Shown: positions 11,589-26,135, counted from the stretch's first letter. The stretch is 64,000 nucleotides of DNA from Streptomyces sp. NRRL S-31 (GCF_000718775.1 NZ_JOCB01000012.1:39555-103554), one strand, 5' to 3'. Translations and numbers: made by a program. Notes: generated by a model from the letters alone, not told the origin.

Positions 11589-12167
11589 ATGGACAAGCAC
11601 ACCACGCCTGCACATCCGCAAGCGTCCGATGCGCGGCCCGTCCTCGAGGGCCCCGACATCGCGCGGGTACTGACCCGCATCGCCCACGAGGTGGTCGAGC
11701 GCGCCAAGGGCGCCGACGACGTGGTGCTCCTCGGCATCCCGACCCGGGGCGTCTTCCTCGCCCGGCGGCTCGCCGTGAAGCTGGCGCAGATCACCGACCG
11801 CACGATCCCGGTCGGCTCGCTCGACATCACCATGTACCGCGACGACCTCCGCATGCACCCGCCGCGTGCGCTGGCCCGCACCGAGATCCCCGGTGACGGC
11901 ATCGACGGCAAGCTGGTCGTCCTCGTCGACGACGTGCTCTTCTCCGGCCGTACCATCCGGGCCGCCCTGGACGCCCTGAACGACATCGGGCGCCCGCGCG
12001 CGGTGCAGCTGGCGGTCCTGGTCGACCGCGGCCACCGCGAACTGCCCATCCGAGCCGACTACGTCGGCAAGAACCTCCCCACGTCGTTGCGGGAGACGGT
12101 CAAGGTCCAGCTCGCCGAGGAGGACGGTCGCGACACCGTGCTGCTCGGTGTGAAGACCGGCCAGTAG
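11589..12167 (+). CDS. pyrR: PyrR, pyrimidine operon RNA-binding regulator / uracil phosphoribosyltransferase-like
   Basis: A 192-residue bifunctional protein: it senses UMP/PRPP and binds the pyr leader RNA, with weak UPRTase activity. The PRPP loop [18 protein letters not shown] and the early RIAHEV and GIPTRGV motifs are typical. ATG 11589 follows AAGGAGG that is embedded in its own RNA target, so autoregulation is expected. First gene of the pyr operon; pyrB follows after 90 bases. Confidence 0.96.
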   Translation: MDKHTTPAHPQASDARPVLEGPDIARVLTRIAHEVVERAKGADDVVLLGIPTRGVFLARRLAVKLAQITDRTIPVGSLDITMYRDDLRMHPPRALARTEIPGDGIDGKLVVLVDDVLFSGRTIRAALDALNDIGRPRAVQLAVLVDRGHRELPIRADYVGKNLPTSLRETVKVQLAEEDGRDTVLLGVKTGQ

Positions 12168-12257
12168 CGAATCAGGCGCAGGGCGGCCCCGGCATGCCCA
12201 CACGCGCCCCGCTTCGCCCCAATTCTCCCGTTTGAACTGCCTTACGGAGCCTGACAG

Positions 12258-13238
12258 ATGCAGCGTCATCTCATCTCGGCCGCCGACCTCACCCGCGACG
12301 ACGCCGTCCTGATCCTCGACACCGCCGAGGAGATGGCCCGGGTCGCCGACCGGCCGATCAAGAAGCTGCCGACCCTGCGCGGCCGGACGATCGTCAATCT
12401 CTTCTTCGAGGACTCCACGCGCACGCGGATCTCCTTCGAGGCCGCCGAGAAGCGGCTGTCCGCGGACGTCATCAACTTCTCCGCCAAGGGGTCGTCGGTG
12501 TCCAAGGGCGAGTCCCTGAAGGACACCGCCCAGACCCTGGAGGCCATGGGCGTCGACGCCGTGGTGATCCGGCACGGCGCCTCCGGAGCCCCCTACCGGC
12601 TCGCGAACTCCGGCTGGATCGACGCCGCCGTCATCAACGCCGGCGACGGCACCCACCAGCACCCCACCCAGGCGCTGCTGGACGCCTTCACCATGCGCCG
12701 CCGGCTGACCGGCCGGGACACAGGGCTCGGCCAGGACCTGTCCGGCCGGCGGATCACCATCGTCGGCGACGTCCTGCACAGCCGGGTCGCCCGCTCCAAC
12801 GTCGACCTGCTGCACACGCTCGGCGCCGAGGTCACCCTGGTCGCCCCGCCCACCCTGGTGCCGGTCGGCGTCGAGTCCTGGCCCTGCGAGGTCTCCTACG
12901 ACCTCGACAGCACGCTGCCCAAGTGCGACGCCGTGATGATGCTCCGCGTCCAGCGCGAGCGCATGAACGCCGCCTTCTTCCCGACCGAGCGCGAGTACTC
13001 GCGGCGCTACGGCCTCGACGGCGACCGCATGGCCAAGCTGCCCGAGCACGCCATCGTGATGCACCCCGGTCCGATGGTGCGCGGCATGGAGATCACCGCC
13101 GAGGTCGCCGACTCCGAGCGCTGCACCGCCGTCGAGCAGGTCGCCAACGGCGTCTCCATCCGGATGGCCGTGCTCTACCTGCTGCTCGGCGGCAACGAAC
13201 CCGCCGTCACCCACGCCCGCACCACCGAGGAGAAGTAA
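12258..13238 (+). CDS. pyrB: aspartate carbamoyltransferase catalytic subunit
   Basis: A 326-residue enzyme joining carbamoyl phosphate to aspartate, the committed UMP step. Carbamoyl-phosphate motif [13 protein letters not shown], the second-site lysine region [19 protein letters not shown] and [10 protein letters not shown] are all present. No regulatory pyrI gene is nearby, as usual in actinobacteria. pyrC follows after four bases, so they are cotranscribed. Confidence 0.97.
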   Translation: MQRHLISAADLTRDDAVLILDTAEEMARVADRPIKKLPTLRGRTIVNLFFEDSTRTRISFEAAEKRLSADVINFSAKGSSVSKGESLKDTAQTLEAMGVDAVVIRHGASGAPYRLANSGWIDAAVINAGDGTHQHPTQALLDAFTMRRRLTGRDTGLGQDLSGRRITIVGDVLHSRVARSNVDLLHTLGAEVTLVAPPTLVPVGVESWPCEVSYDLDSTLPKCDAVMMLRVQRERMNAAFFPTEREYSRRYGLDGDRMAKLPEHAIVMHPGPMVRGMEITAEVADSERCTAVEQVANGVSIRMAVLYLLLGGNEPAVTHARTTEEK

Positions 13239-13242
13239 GACC

Positions 13243-14529
13243 ATGAGCAAGATCCTGATCCGCGGTGCGAAGGTGCTCGGCGGAGCGCCGCAGGACGTGC
13301 TGATCGACGGCGAGGTCGTCGAGGCGGTCGGCACCGGGCTGTCCGCCGAGGGCGCCGAGGTGGTCGAGGCCGACGGCAAGGTGCTGCTCCCGGGCCTGGT
13401 CGACCTCCACACCCACCTGCGCGAGCCGGGCCGCGAGGACTCCGAGACAGTCCTCACCGGCACCCGCGCGGCGGCGAGCGGCGGTTATACGGCCGTCTTC
13501 GCGATGGCCAACACCTTCCCGGTCGCCGACACCGCCGGCGTGGTCGAGCAGGTCTACCGGCTCGGCCGGGAGCACGGCTACTGCGACGTGCAGCCGATCG
13601 GCGCCGTCACCGTCGGCCTGGAGGGCAGGAAGCTCGCCGAGCTGGGCGCGATGCACGAGTCCGCCGCCGGCGTCACCGTCTTCTCCGACGACGGCAAGTG
13701 CGTGGACGACGCGGTGATCATGCGCCGCGCGCTGGAGTACGTGAAGGCGTTCGGCGGTGTCGTCGCCCAGCACGCGCAGGAGCCCCGGCTCACCGAGGGC
13801 GCCCAGATGAACGAGGGCGTCGTCTCCGCCGAGCTGGGCCTGGGCGGCTGGCCGGCCGTCGCCGAGGAGTCGGTCATCGCGCGGGACGTGCTGCTCGCCG
13901 AGCACGTCGGCTCCCGCGTGCACATCTGCCACCTGTCGACCGCCGGCTCGGTGGAGATCGTCCGCTGGGCCAAGTCCCGCGGCATCCGGGTCACCGCCGA
14001 GGTCACCCCGCACCACCTGCTCCTCACCGACGAACTGGTGCGCACCTACAACCCCGTCTACAAGGTCAACCCGCCGCTGCGCACCGAGCGCGACGTGCTG
14101 GCCCTGCGCGAGGCGCTCGCCGACGGCACGATCGACATCGTCGCCACCGACCACGCCCCGCACCCGCACGAGGACAAGGACTGCGAGTGGGCCGCCGCCG
14201 CCATGGGCATGGTCGGCCTGGAGACCGCGCTGTCGGTGGTGCAGGAGACCATGGTCGACACGGGCCTGCTGGACTGGGCCGGCGTCGCCGACCGGATGTC
14301 CGTCAAGCCCGCGCTGATCGGACAGGCCACCGGCCACGGCCGTCCCGTCTCGGCTGGTGAGCCCGCCAACCTCACCCTGGTCGACACGGCATACCGTGGC
14401 CCGGTGGACCCCGCGGGCTTCGCCTCGCGCAGCCGCAACACCCCGTACGCGGGACGTGAGCTGCCGGGCCGTGTGACGCACACGTGGCTGCGGGGCAAGG
14501 CCACGCTCGTCGACGGGAAGCTCACGTGA
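13243..14529 (+). CDS. pyrC: dihydroorotase
   Basis: A 428-residue class I dihydroorotase of the amidohydrolase superfamily, closing carbamoyl-aspartate to dihydroorotate. The metal motif [10 protein letters not shown], histidines in QHAQEP and HICHLST, and the catalytic aspartate in ATDHAPH are intact. ATG 13243 has the pyrB stop just upstream and AGGAGAA as ribosome binding site. The stop overlaps the next start (GTGA). Confidence 0.97.
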   Translation: MSKILIRGAKVLGGAPQDVLIDGEVVEAVGTGLSAEGAEVVEADGKVLLPGLVDLHTHLREPGREDSETVLTGTRAAASGGYTAVFAMANTFPVADTAGVVEQVYRLGREHGYCDVQPIGAVTVGLEGRKLAELGAMHESAAGVTVFSDDGKCVDDAVIMRRALEYVKAFGGVVAQHAQEPRLTEGAQMNEGVVSAELGLGGWPAVAEESVIARDVLLAEHVGSRVHICHLSTAGSVEIVRWAKSRGIRVTAEVTPHHLLLTDELVRTYNPVYKVNPPLRTERDVLALREALADGTIDIVATDHAPHPHEDKDCEWAAAAMGMVGLETALSVVQETMVDTGLLDWAGVADRMSVKPALIGQATGHGRPVSAGEPANLTLVDTAYRGPVDPAGFASRSRNTPYAGRELPGRVTHTWLRGKATLVDGKLT

Positions 14530-15086
14530 CACCTGTAATCCTGCTGGCCGAGGCCGAGAAGTCGGCCGAGGTCACCGACTGGGGGGCCCGCGTCGGCTGG
14601 CTCGTCGGACTGGCCCTCTTCATCGCGCTCGTCTACTGGCTGATGCGCGAGGGCTGGAAGTGGCGCGGCACCCTCCAGAGCGACATCCCGGCCCTGCCCA
14701 CCGCGCCGGACGCGACCGGCCCGGTGAGACTTGGCATGAGCGGCCGCTACCACGGCTCCACCACCGCCGGGCAGTGGCTGGACCGCATCGTCGCCCACGG
14801 CCTGGGCACCCGCAGCCGGGCCGAGCTCACCCTGACCGACGCGGGGCTGGCGGTGAAGCGCCCCGGAGCGAGCGACTTCTTCGTCCCCGCGGCCGCCCTG
14901 CGCGGCGCCCGGCTCGACAAGGGCATCGCCGGCAAGGTCCTCACCGAGGGCGGACTGCTAGTGGTGACCTGGGCGCACGGCGACAAGCTGATCGACTCCG
15001 GTTTCCGCTCCGACCACGCGGCCGAGCACGCCGAGTGGGTCGACACCCTGAACCAGATGACCAACGACACGGAAGGCGCACGATGA
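14526..15086 (+). CDS. single-pass membrane protein with PH-like domain, embedded in the pyr operon
   Basis: A 186-residue protein from GTG 14526, overlapping the pyrC stop by four bases and carA by four. One membrane helix (about residues 19-40, [18 protein letters not shown]) follows a short extracytoplasmic N terminus. The remainder is a cytoplasmic beta-rich region ([35 protein letters not shown]) resembling bacterial PH-like domains. A protein of the same kind lies between pyrC and carA in mycobacteria (Rv1382 position), so the placement is conserved. No catalytic motif is seen; a link to pyrimidine synthesis is inferred from position only. Confidence 0.8.
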   Translation: MTPVILLAEAEKSAEVTDWGARVGWLVGLALFIALVYWLMREGWKWRGTLQSDIPALPTAPDATGPVRLGMSGRYHGSTTAGQWLDRIVAHGLGTRSRAELTLTDAGLAVKRPGASDFFVPAAALRGARLDKGIAGKVLTEGGLLVVTWAHGDKLIDSGFRSDHAAEHAEWVDTLNQMTNDTEGAR

Positions 15087-16232
15087 CGACCTCCACCAGG
15101 GGAAGCTCCTCGCAGAGGAAGACGGTGCTTCCCGCCGTACTCGTCCTGGAGGACGGCCGCATCTTCCGCGGCCGCGCCTACGGGGCCGTGGGGGAGACCT
15201 TCGGCGAGGCCGTGTTCTCCACCGGCATGACCGGCTACCAGGAGACCCTCACCGACCCGTCGTACGACCGGCAGATCGTCGTCGCGACCGCCCCCCAGAT
15301 CGGCAACACCGGCTGGAACGACGAGGACGACGAGTCGGGCCGCATCTGGGTCTCCGGCTACGTCGTGCGCGACCCCGCGCGCGTGCCGTCCAACTGGCGC
15401 GCCAAGCGCTCCCTGGACGACGAGCTGGAGCGGCAGGGCGTCGTCGGCATCTCCGGCATCGACACCCGCGCCCTCACCCGCCACCTGCGCGAGCGCGGCT
15501 CCATGCGGGCCGGCGTCTTCTCCGGCGAGGCGATCGCCCCGGACGCGGAGCTGCTGGAGCGGGTGCAGGCCCAGCCGCACATGAAGGGCGCGAGCCTGTA
15601 CGAGGAGGTCGCGACCAAGGAGGCGTACGTCGTCCCGGCGGTCGGCGAGAAGCGGTTCACCGTCGCCGCCATCGACCTCGGCATCAAGGGCATGACCCCG
15701 CACCGGATGGCCGAGCGCGGCATCGAGGTGCACGTCCTGCCCGCCACCGCCACGGCGGACGACGTCTACGCCGTCGACCCGGACGGCGTGTTCTTCTCCA
15801 ACGGCCCCGGTGACCCGGCGACCGCCGACGGTCCGGTGGCGCTGATGTCCGCCGTCCTGGAGCGGAAGACGCCGCTGTTCGGCATCTGCTTCGGCAACCA
15901 GATCCTCGGCCGCGCCCTCGGCTTCGGCACCTACAAGCTGAAGTACGGCCACCGCGGCATCAACCAGCCGGTCCAGGACCGTACGACCGGCAAGGTCGAG
16001 GTCACCGCGCACAACCACGGCTTCGCCGTGGACGCGCCGCTCGACAAGGTCAGCGAGACGAGGTTCGGCCGCGCCGAGGTCTCGCACGTCTGCCTGAACG
16101 ACGACGTCGTGGAGGGGCTCCAGCTGCTCGACCAGCCCGCCTTCTCCGTCCAGTACCACCCCGAAGCGGCGGCCGGCCCGCACGACGCCGCCTACCTGTT
16201 CGACCGCTTCGTTTCCCTGATGGAGGGCCAGC

Positions 16233-16240
<8 letters not shown>
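15083..16240 (+). CDS. carA: carbamoyl-phosphate synthase small (glutaminase) subunit
   Basis: A 385-residue class I glutamine amidotransferase supplying ammonia to CarB. The N-terminal CPSase domain ([16 protein letters not shown]) is followed by the GATase domain with catalytic C269 in FGICFGNQ and the His/Glu pair in [14 protein letters not shown] 15083 overlaps the upstream gene by four bases; carB begins eight bases before its end. Confidence 0.97.
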
Positions 16241-19541
<3,301 letters not shown>

Positions 19542-19552
19542 CGGCCGGCCCC

Positions 19553-19582
19553 GAGGGGGACACCGGAAACGGTGTCCCCCTC
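19553..19582 (+). terminator. strong hairpin between carB and pyrD
   Basis: A perfect 13-bp stem (19553-19565 with 19570-19582) closed by a GAAA tetraloop, followed by TCTTCAT. It is terminator-like but sits inside the pyr operon, 29 bases before pyrD, so it may be a partial terminator or an mRNA-stabilising element. Confidence 0.7.
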
Positions 19583-19611
19583 TTCATGAGGCTTCCCGAG
19601 GACAGAGAGAC

Positions 19612-20714
<1,103 letters not shown>

Positions 20715-20718
<4 letters not shown>

Positions 20719-21560
20719 GCCCGCAGGAGCCCTTCGGCGCCCGGCTGCGCCGCGCCATGGCCGAGCGCGGACCGCTCTGCGTCGGCATCGACCCGCACGC
20801 CTCCCTGCTCGCCGAGTGGGGGCTGGACGACGACGTGGCCGGACTGGAGCGGTTCAGCCGCACGGTGGTCGAGGCGATGGCGGACCGGGTGGCCGTGCTG
20901 AAGCCGCAGAGCGCCTTCTTCGAACGGTTCGGCTCGCGCGGCCTCGCCGTGCTGGAGAAGTCGGTCCAGGAGGCGCGCGCGGCCGGCGCCCTGGTCGTGA
21001 TGGACGCCAAGCGCGGCGACATCGGCTCGACCATGACCGCCTACGCCGAGGCGTTCCTGCGCCCGGACGCCCCGCTGTTCTCCGACGCGCTGACCGTCTC
21101 GCCGTACCTCGGCTACGGCTCGCTCAGCCCGGCCGTCGCGCTGGCCCGGGAGAGCGGCGCCGGCCTGTTCGTGCTGGCGCTGACCTCGAACCCGGAGGGC
21201 CACGAGGTGCAGCACGCCGTCCGCGCCGACGGCCTGACCGTCGGGGCGACCATGCTGGCCCACCTGGCGGCCGAGAACGCGGGGGAGGAGCCGCTGGGCT
21301 CCTTCGGCGCGGTCGTCGGCGCGACGCTCGGCGACCTGTCGTCGTACGACCTGGACATGGGCGGCCCGCTCCTCGCGCCCGGCATCGGGGCCCAGGGCGC
21401 GACCCCGGCCGACCTCCCCGGGGTATTCGGCGCGGCCGTCCGCAACGTCGTCCCGAACGTCAGCCGGGGTGTTCTGCGTCACGGTCCCGACGCCGGCGCG
21501 CTGCGGGACGCGGCCGAGCGGTTCGCGACGGAGATCCGGGCGGCCGTCACCGGGGCATGA
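20715..21560 (+). CDS. pyrF: orotidine 5'-phosphate decarboxylase, type 2
   Basis: A 281-residue enzyme making UMP from OMP. The catalytic lysine is K99 in [12 protein letters not shown]. The early substrate motif CVGIDPH is typical of the long type 2 family of actinobacteria. ATG 20715 lies in an ATGA overlap with pyrD; the open frame further upstream only overlaps pyrD. It ends the pyr operon and is followed by a perfect hairpin at 21570-21591. Confidence 0.96.
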
Positions 21561-21569
21561 GACCCGTGG

Positions 21570-21591
21570 CGGGTGCCCGGCCGGGCACCCG
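21570..21591 (+). terminator. pyr operon terminator
   Basis: A 22-base perfect palindrome giving a 9-bp GC stem with a GGCC loop, ten bases after the pyrF stop. No T run follows, as is common in Streptomyces terminators. Confidence 0.65.
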
Positions 21592-21860
21592 TCGGCCGGC
21601 CTGAGTGTGAATACATCCGCAAAACGAGGGCAGTATGTCTGCAATGTCCGTCCTGACGGAGGCTGACCAGGACTTTTCCGCTGTTCTCGCTGACTCTGGC
21701 GGACTTGCCCGCTAGTCTCCGAGCAGTGGGGGCACCTTCCTCGCCCTCCAGGCAGTGGGGGGAGAGCGGGCAGCGTGTTGCTCGTGGCTCCCCTGGTGTG
21801 GGGCGACTAGGTTCCTCACCGGTCCGTATCCGACAGTTCGACATCCGAGGTGACGTAGGC
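21592..21860 (+). other. gene-free interval upstream of mihF with likely promoter
   Basis: No coding region is convincing here: the frame of mihF is open upstream, but the extra part is not family-like. The stretch holds the candidate promoter at 21690-21718 and about 140 bases of untranslated leader before the mihF GTG. Confidence 0.6.
21690..21718 (+). promoter_or_regulatory. candidate housekeeping promoter for mihF
   Basis: CTGACT (21690-21695) and TAGTCT (21713-21718) are separated by 17 bases and resemble the HrdB-type TTGACN/TANNNT consensus. This would give an mRNA leader of roughly 135 bases. Confidence 0.4.
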
Positions 21861-22184
21861 GTGGCTCTTCCGCCCCTTACCCCTGAACAGCGCGCAGCCG
21901 CGCTCGAAAAGGCCGCCGCGGCTCGCCGGGAGCGGGCCGAGGTCAAGAATCGACTCAAGCACTCCGGCGCCTCCCTGCACGAGGTCATCAAGCAGGGCCA
22001 GGAGAACGACGTCATCGGCAAGATGAAGGTCTCCGCCCTCCTTGAGTCGCTGCCGGGCGTGGGCAAGGTCCGCGCCAAGCAGATCATGGAGCGTCTGGGC
22101 ATCTCCGAGAGCCGTCGCGTGCGCGGCCTCGGTTCCAACCAGATCGCCTCCCTGGAGCGTGAGTTCGGCAGCACCGGCTCCTGA
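21861..22184 (+). CDS. mihF: actinobacterial integration host factor (sIHF/mIHF)
   Basis: A 107-residue nucleoid protein from GTG 21861, the start that gives [16 protein letters not shown] as in known streptomycete sIHF. The helical N terminus is followed by a helix-two-turns-helix DNA-binding region ([19 protein letters not shown]). It binds DNA without strong sequence preference, affects topology and influences antibiotic production and sporulation in S. coelicolor. It is unrelated to enterobacterial IHF. The neighbour gmk follows after 61 bases, the conserved order. Confidence 0.95.
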   Translation: MALPPLTPEQRAAALEKAAAARRERAEVKNRLKHSGASLHEVIKQGQENDVIGKMKVSALLESLPGVGKVRAKQIMERLGISESRRVRGLGSNQIASLEREFGSTGS

Positions 22185-22245
22185 GCCCGTTCCCCGGCGG
22201 GGCCGGGAGTCCCGGGCACGCCGGGATTGCTGGAATAATCGCCGC

Positions 22246-22839
22246 ATGGCAGTAACACTCCGGGGGACGACCCCCGAGCCCCCGGACGCACGTCCGCGGC
22301 TGACCGTGCTCTCCGGCCCCTCGGGGGTCGGCAAGAGCACGGTCGTCGCCCATATGCGCAAGGAACACCCCGACGTCTGGCTCTCGGTGTCGGCGACCAC
22401 CCGCAAGCCGCGCCCCGGCGAGCAGCACGGAGTCCACTACTTCTTCGTCACCGACGACGAGATGGACAAGCTGATCGCCAACGGCGAGCTGCTGGAGTGG
22501 GCCGAGTTCGCCGGCAACCGTTACGGCACGCCCCGCGCGGCCGTGCTGGAGCGGCTGGAGAACGGCGAGCCCGTCCTGCTGGAGATCGACCTCCAGGGCG
22601 CCCGGCAGGTCCGCGGCTCGATGTCCGAGGCCCAGCTGGTGTTCCTGGCCCCGCCCTCCTGGGAGGAGCTGGTGCGCAGGCTCACCGGCCGGGGGACCGA
22701 GTCGCCCGAGGTCATCGAGCGCCGCCTGGAGGCGGCCCGGACCGAGCTGGCGGCCGAGCCGGAGTTCGACACGACCCTGGTCAACACCTCCGTCGAGGAC
22801 GTGGCGCGCGAGCTGCTAGCCTTGATGGACGTCGTGTGA
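22246..22839 (+). CDS. gmk: guanylate kinase
   Basis: A 197-residue kinase converting GMP to GDP. Walker [14 protein letters not shown]-binding [11 protein letters not shown] and YGTPRAAV, and the lid arginines in [17 protein letters not shown] are present. ATG 22246 is chosen; the upstream open frame overlaps mihF. rpoZ follows after 53 bases, giving the usual mihF-gmk-rpoZ order. Confidence 0.96.
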   Translation: MAVTLRGTTPEPPDARPRLTVLSGPSGVGKSTVVAHMRKEHPDVWLSVSATTRKPRPGEQHGVHYFFVTDDEMDKLIANGELLEWAEFAGNRYGTPRAAVLERLENGEPVLLEIDLQGARQVRGSMSEAQLVFLAPPSWEELVRRLTGRGTESPEVIERRLEAARTELAAEPEFDTTLVNTSVEDVARELLALMDVV

Positions 22840-22892
22840 TCGTGACTGTGATCACGATGTCTGATTCTTTCCCATCCATCGGAAGGTAGAGC

Positions 22893-23165
22893 GTGTCCTC
22901 TTCCATCACCGCGCCCGAGGGCATCATCAACCCGCCGATCGACGAGCTCCTCGAGGCGACCGACTCGAAGTACAGCCTCGTGATCTACGCGGCCAAGCGT
23001 GCCCGCCAGATCAACGCGTACTACTCGCAGCTCGGTGAGGGTCTCCTGGAGTACGTCGGTCCGCTCGTCGACACCCACGTGCACGAGAAGCCGCTCTCGA
23101 TCGCCCTGCGCGAGATCAACGCCGGTCTGCTGACCTCCGAGGCCATCGAAGGCCCGGCGCAGTAG
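22893..23165 (+). CDS. rpoZ: RNA polymerase omega subunit
   Basis: A 90-residue subunit that helps fold and assemble beta-prime. GTG 22893 follows GGAAGG at a good distance. Conserved segments are [20 protein letters not shown] and [14 protein letters not shown]. Followed by a strong hairpin terminator at 23191-23225. Confidence 0.96.
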   Translation: MSSSITAPEGIINPPIDELLEATDSKYSLVIYAAKRARQINAYYSQLGEGLLEYVGPLVDTHVHEKPLSIALREINAGLLTSEAIEGPAQ

Positions 23166-23190
23166 TACCTTCAGATCGCGGTTGACTTAT

Positions 23191-23225
23191 CCACAGGCCC
23201 GGCAGTCACGCTGCCGGGCCTGTGG
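23191..23225 (+). terminator. terminator after rpoZ
   Basis: A perfect 15-bp stem (23191-23205 with 23211-23225) and a 5-base loop, 25 bases after the rpoZ stop; followed by TGTGTCAT. It separates gmk-rpoZ from coaBC. Confidence 0.85.
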
Positions 23226-23310
23226 TGTGTCATGGAGGCGTACGTTTCGCGTCGGCGTCCGTCGAGGGGCGACGGTGTGGAGTCGATGTTGTCGAGTCCG
23301 GGGAGACACG

Positions 23311-24513
23311 GTGGACAAGCCGAGGGTCGTGCTGGGGGTCAGCGGTGGCATCGCCGCCTACAAGGCGTGTGAGCTGCTGAGGAGGTTCACGGAGTCGGGT
23401 CACGACGTCCGCGTGGTGCCCACCGCCTCCGCGCTGCACTTCGTCGGCGCCGCCACCTGGTCGGCGCTGTCCGGCAACCCGGTCGCCACCGAGGTCTGGA
23501 ACGACGTGCACGAGGTGCCGCACGTCCGCATCGGCCAGCACGCCGATCTGGTCGTGGTGGCCCCGGCCACCGCCGACATGCTCGCCAAGGCCGCCCACGG
23601 CCTCGCCGACGACCTGCTGACCAACACCCTCCTCACCGCCCGCTGCCCGGTGGTCTTCGCCCCGGCGATGCACACCGAGATGTGGGAGCACCCGGCGACC
23701 CAGGAGAACGTGGCCACGCTGCGCCGTCGCGGCGCGGTCGTCATCGAGCCCGCCGTCGGCCGCCTCACCGGCGTCGACACCGGCAAGGGACGGCTGCCCG
23801 ACCCGGCGGAGATCTTCGAGGTCTGCCGCCGCGTGCTGGCCCGCGGCACCACCGCGCCCGACCTCGAAGGCCGGCACGTCGTGGTCTCCGCCGGCGGCAC
23901 CCGCGAGCCCCTCGACCCGGTCCGCTTCCTCGGCAACCGCTCCTCCGGCAAGCAGGGCTACGCCCTCGCCCGCACCGCCGCGGCCCGCGGCGCCCGGGTC
24001 ACGCTGGTCTCCGCCAACACCGGCCTGCCCGATCCGGCGGGTGTGGACGTCGTCCGGGTCGGCACCGCCGTCCAGCTGCGCGAGGCCGTCCTGAAGGCCG
24101 CGGCCGACGCCGACGCCGTCGTCATGGCCGCCGCCGTCGCCGACTTCCGCCCGGCCGCCTACGCCACCGGGAAGATCAAGAAGAAGGACGGGCAGGACCC
24201 CGAGCCGATCGTCCTGGTGCGCAATCCGGACATCCTCGCGGAGGTCTCCGCCGACCGGGCGCGCCCCGGACAGGTGATCGTCGGATTCGCCGCCGAGACC
24301 GACGACGTCCTCGCCAACGGCCGCACCAAGCTCGCCCGCAAGGGCTGCGACCTGCTGGTGGTCAACGAGGTGGGGGAACGCAAGACCTTCGGCTCCGAGG
24401 AGAACGAAGCCGTGGTGCTGGGCGCCGACGGCAGCGAGACCCCGGTGCCGCACGGCCCCAAGGAGGCCCTCGCCGACATCGTCTGGGACCTGGTCGTCCG
24501 GCGGCTGGGCTGA
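23311..24513 (+). CDS. coaBC: bifunctional phosphopantothenoylcysteine decarboxylase / phosphopantothenate-cysteine ligase
   Basis: A 400-residue flavoprotein carrying two consecutive steps of coenzyme A synthesis. The N-terminal CoaC half has GVSGGIAAYKA, the active-site histidine in PHVRIGQH, APATADMLAKAAHG and the cysteine-containing ARCPVVFAPAMH. The C-terminal CoaB half starts near LEGRHVVVSAGGT with NRSSGKQGYA and the lysine motif KIKKKDG. GTG 23311 after GGGGAG is preferred; the frame is open about 130 bases further up, into the terminator of rpoZ. Confidence 0.95.
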   Translation: MDKPRVVLGVSGGIAAYKACELLRRFTESGHDVRVVPTASALHFVGAATWSALSGNPVATEVWNDVHEVPHVRIGQHADLVVVAPATADMLAKAAHGLADDLLTNTLLTARCPVVFAPAMHTEMWEHPATQENVATLRRRGAVVIEPAVGRLTGVDTGKGRLPDPAEIFEVCRRVLARGTTAPDLEGRHVVVSAGGTREPLDPVRFLGNRSSGKQGYALARTAAARGARVTLVSANTGLPDPAGVDVVRVGTAVQLREAVLKAAADADAVVMAAAVADFRPAAYATGKIKKKDGQDPEPIVLVRNPDILAEVSADRARPGQVIVGFAAETDDVLANGRTKLARKGCDLLVVNEVGERKTFGSEENEAVVLGADGSETPVPHGPKEALADIVWDLVVRRLG

Positions 24514-24540
24514 CCGCCGCGCGGACTAGAGGCGGGATCA

Positions 24541-24565
24541 CGCCACGCTCGAATGGCGCGTGGCG
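24541..24565 (+). terminator. possible terminator after coaBC
   Basis: An 8-bp perfect stem (24541-24548 with 24558-24565) with a 9-base loop, 27 bases after coaBC. It could equally be the first hairpin of the metK leader. Confidence 0.5.
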
Positions 24566-24678
24566 ACTCTGGCCAACGCCGCTCGGCATTGGGCAGAATG
24601 CCCGTGCCGCAGGTCACAGCGCTTCCGAGAGGCGAGACAGTGGCCCGTAGCCCGAGTGCGACCGATAAACTGTTCACG

Positions 24679-24707
24679 GTCGACGCCAGGCGCAGCCCAG
24701 CGTCGAC
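24679..24707 (+). promoter_or_regulatory. hairpin in the metK leader, candidate cis-regulatory RNA
   Basis: An 8-bp perfect stem gtcgacgc / gcgtcgac (24679-24686 with 24700-24707) encloses a 13-base loop, 44 bases before the metK GTG. It follows a TAAACT that could be a -10 box. A cis-regulatory motif restricted to streptomycete metK leaders has been described; whether this sequence matches its covariance model I cannot test. It does not look like SAM-I, SAM-II or SAM-IV riboswitches. Confidence 0.45.
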
Positions 24708-24751
24708 TGCAAATGATCTAGCCAGCAGCCGCTGCAACCACAGGGAGCGTT

Positions 24752-25960
24752 GTGTCCCGTCGCCTGTTCACCTCGGAGTCCGTGACCGAAGGTCACCCCG
24801 ACAAGATCGCTGACCAGATCAGCGACACCATTCTCGACGCGCTCCTGCGCGAGGACCCGACCTCCCGGGTCGCCGTGGAGACGCTCATCACCACCGGCCT
24901 GGTGCACGTGGCCGGCGAGGTGACCACGAAGGCCTACGCGGACATCGCGACCCTCGTCCGGGGCAAGATCCTGGAGATCGGCTACGACTCCTCCAAGAAG
25001 GGCTTCGACGGCGCCTCCTGCGGTGTGTCGGTGTCCATCGGCGCGCAGTCCCCGGACATCGCGCAGGGCGTCGACACGGCGTACGAGAACCGGGTCGAGG
25101 GCGACGACGACGAACTCGACAAGCAGGGCGCGGGCGACCAGGGCCTGATGTTCGGCTACGCGTCCGACGAGACGCCCACCCTGATGCCGCTGCCGATCTT
25201 CCTGGCGCACCGCCTGTCCAAGCGCCTCTCCGAGGTCCGCAAGAACGGCACCATCCCCTACCTGCGCCCGGACGGCAAGACGCAGGTCACCATCGAGTAC
25301 GACGGCGACAAGGCGATCCGCCTGGACACGGTGGTCGTCTCCTCCCAGCACGCCTCCGACATCGACCTGGAGTCGCTGCTCGCCCCCGACATCCGCGAGT
25401 TCGTCGTGGAGCCGGAGCTGAAGGCCCTGCTGGAAGAGGGCATCAAGCTGGAGACCGAGGGCTACCGCCTGCTGGTCAACCCGACCGGGCGGTTCGAGAT
25501 CGGCGGCCCGATGGGCGACGCCGGCCTGACCGGCCGCAAGATCATCATCGACACCTACGGCGGCATGGCACGGCACGGCGGCGGCGCCTTCTCGGGCAAG
25601 GACCCGTCCAAGGTGGACCGCTCGGCGGCGTACGCGATGCGCTGGGTGGCGAAGAACGTCGTGGCGGCGGGCCTGGCCGCGCGCTGCGAGGTCCAGGTCG
25701 CCTACGCGATCGGCAAGGCCGAGCCGGTCGGTCTCTTCGTGGAGACCTTCGGCACCCACAAGGTCGAGCCGGAGAAGATCGAGAAGGCGATCGACGAGGT
25801 CTTCGACCTCCGCCCGGCCGCGATCATCCGCGACCTCGACCTGCTCCGCCCGATCTACTCCCAGACCGCCGCGTACGGCCACTTCGGCCGTGAGCTGCCC
25901 GACTTCACCTGGGAGCGCACGGACCGCGTGGACGCCCTGCGCGTCGCCGCGGGCCTGTAG
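24752..25960 (+). CDS. metK: S-adenosylmethionine synthetase
   Basis: A 402-residue cytoplasmic tetrameric enzyme making SAM from methionine and ATP. Signatures include [29 protein letters not shown] and [15 protein letters not shown]. Start is GTG 24752 with AGGGAG upstream. In Streptomyces raised SAM is known to stimulate antibiotic production. It has its own leader with a hairpin, then a terminator at 25978-26012, so it is probably monocistronic. Confidence 0.97.
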   Translation: MSRRLFTSESVTEGHPDKIADQISDTILDALLREDPTSRVAVETLITTGLVHVAGEVTTKAYADIATLVRGKILEIGYDSSKKGFDGASCGVSVSIGAQSPDIAQGVDTAYENRVEGDDDELDKQGAGDQGLMFGYASDETPTLMPLPIFLAHRLSKRLSEVRKNGTIPYLRPDGKTQVTIEYDGDKAIRLDTVVVSSQHASDIDLESLLAPDIREFVVEPELKALLEEGIKLETEGYRLLVNPTGRFEIGGPMGDAGLTGRKIIIDTYGGMARHGGGAFSGKDPSKVDRSAAYAMRWVAKNVVAAGLAARCEVQVAYAIGKAEPVGLFVETFGTHKVEPEKIEKAIDEVFDLRPAAIIRDLDLLRPIYSQTAAYGHFGRELPDFTWERTDRVDALRVAAGL

Positions 25961-25977
25961 TCCCGGAACCCGTTCGC

Positions 25978-26012
25978 CGAGGCCCGGCTCCCCGCGCGGG
26001 GGCCGGGCCTCG
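25978..26012 (+). terminator. terminator after metK
   Basis: A long GC stem of about 15-16 bp including one G-U pair, with a small loop, 17 bases after the metK stop. Confidence 0.75.
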
Positions 26013-26135
26013 GCGTGTTCCGGCGGGCACGTCCCGGTACGCGCCGTGGAGGGGGCCGTGCCGCCGCCGTCCCGGGGCCCCGGGCGGTGCCCGGGCGGCC
26101 GGGCGTTGTCGGTGGCGTTTGGTAAGAATGCAAGC

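Noticed and set aside
24514..24751. SAM-I, SAM-II or SAM-IV riboswitch before metK
   Set aside because: None of the conserved core sequences of these classes could be found; only a simple hairpin is supported.
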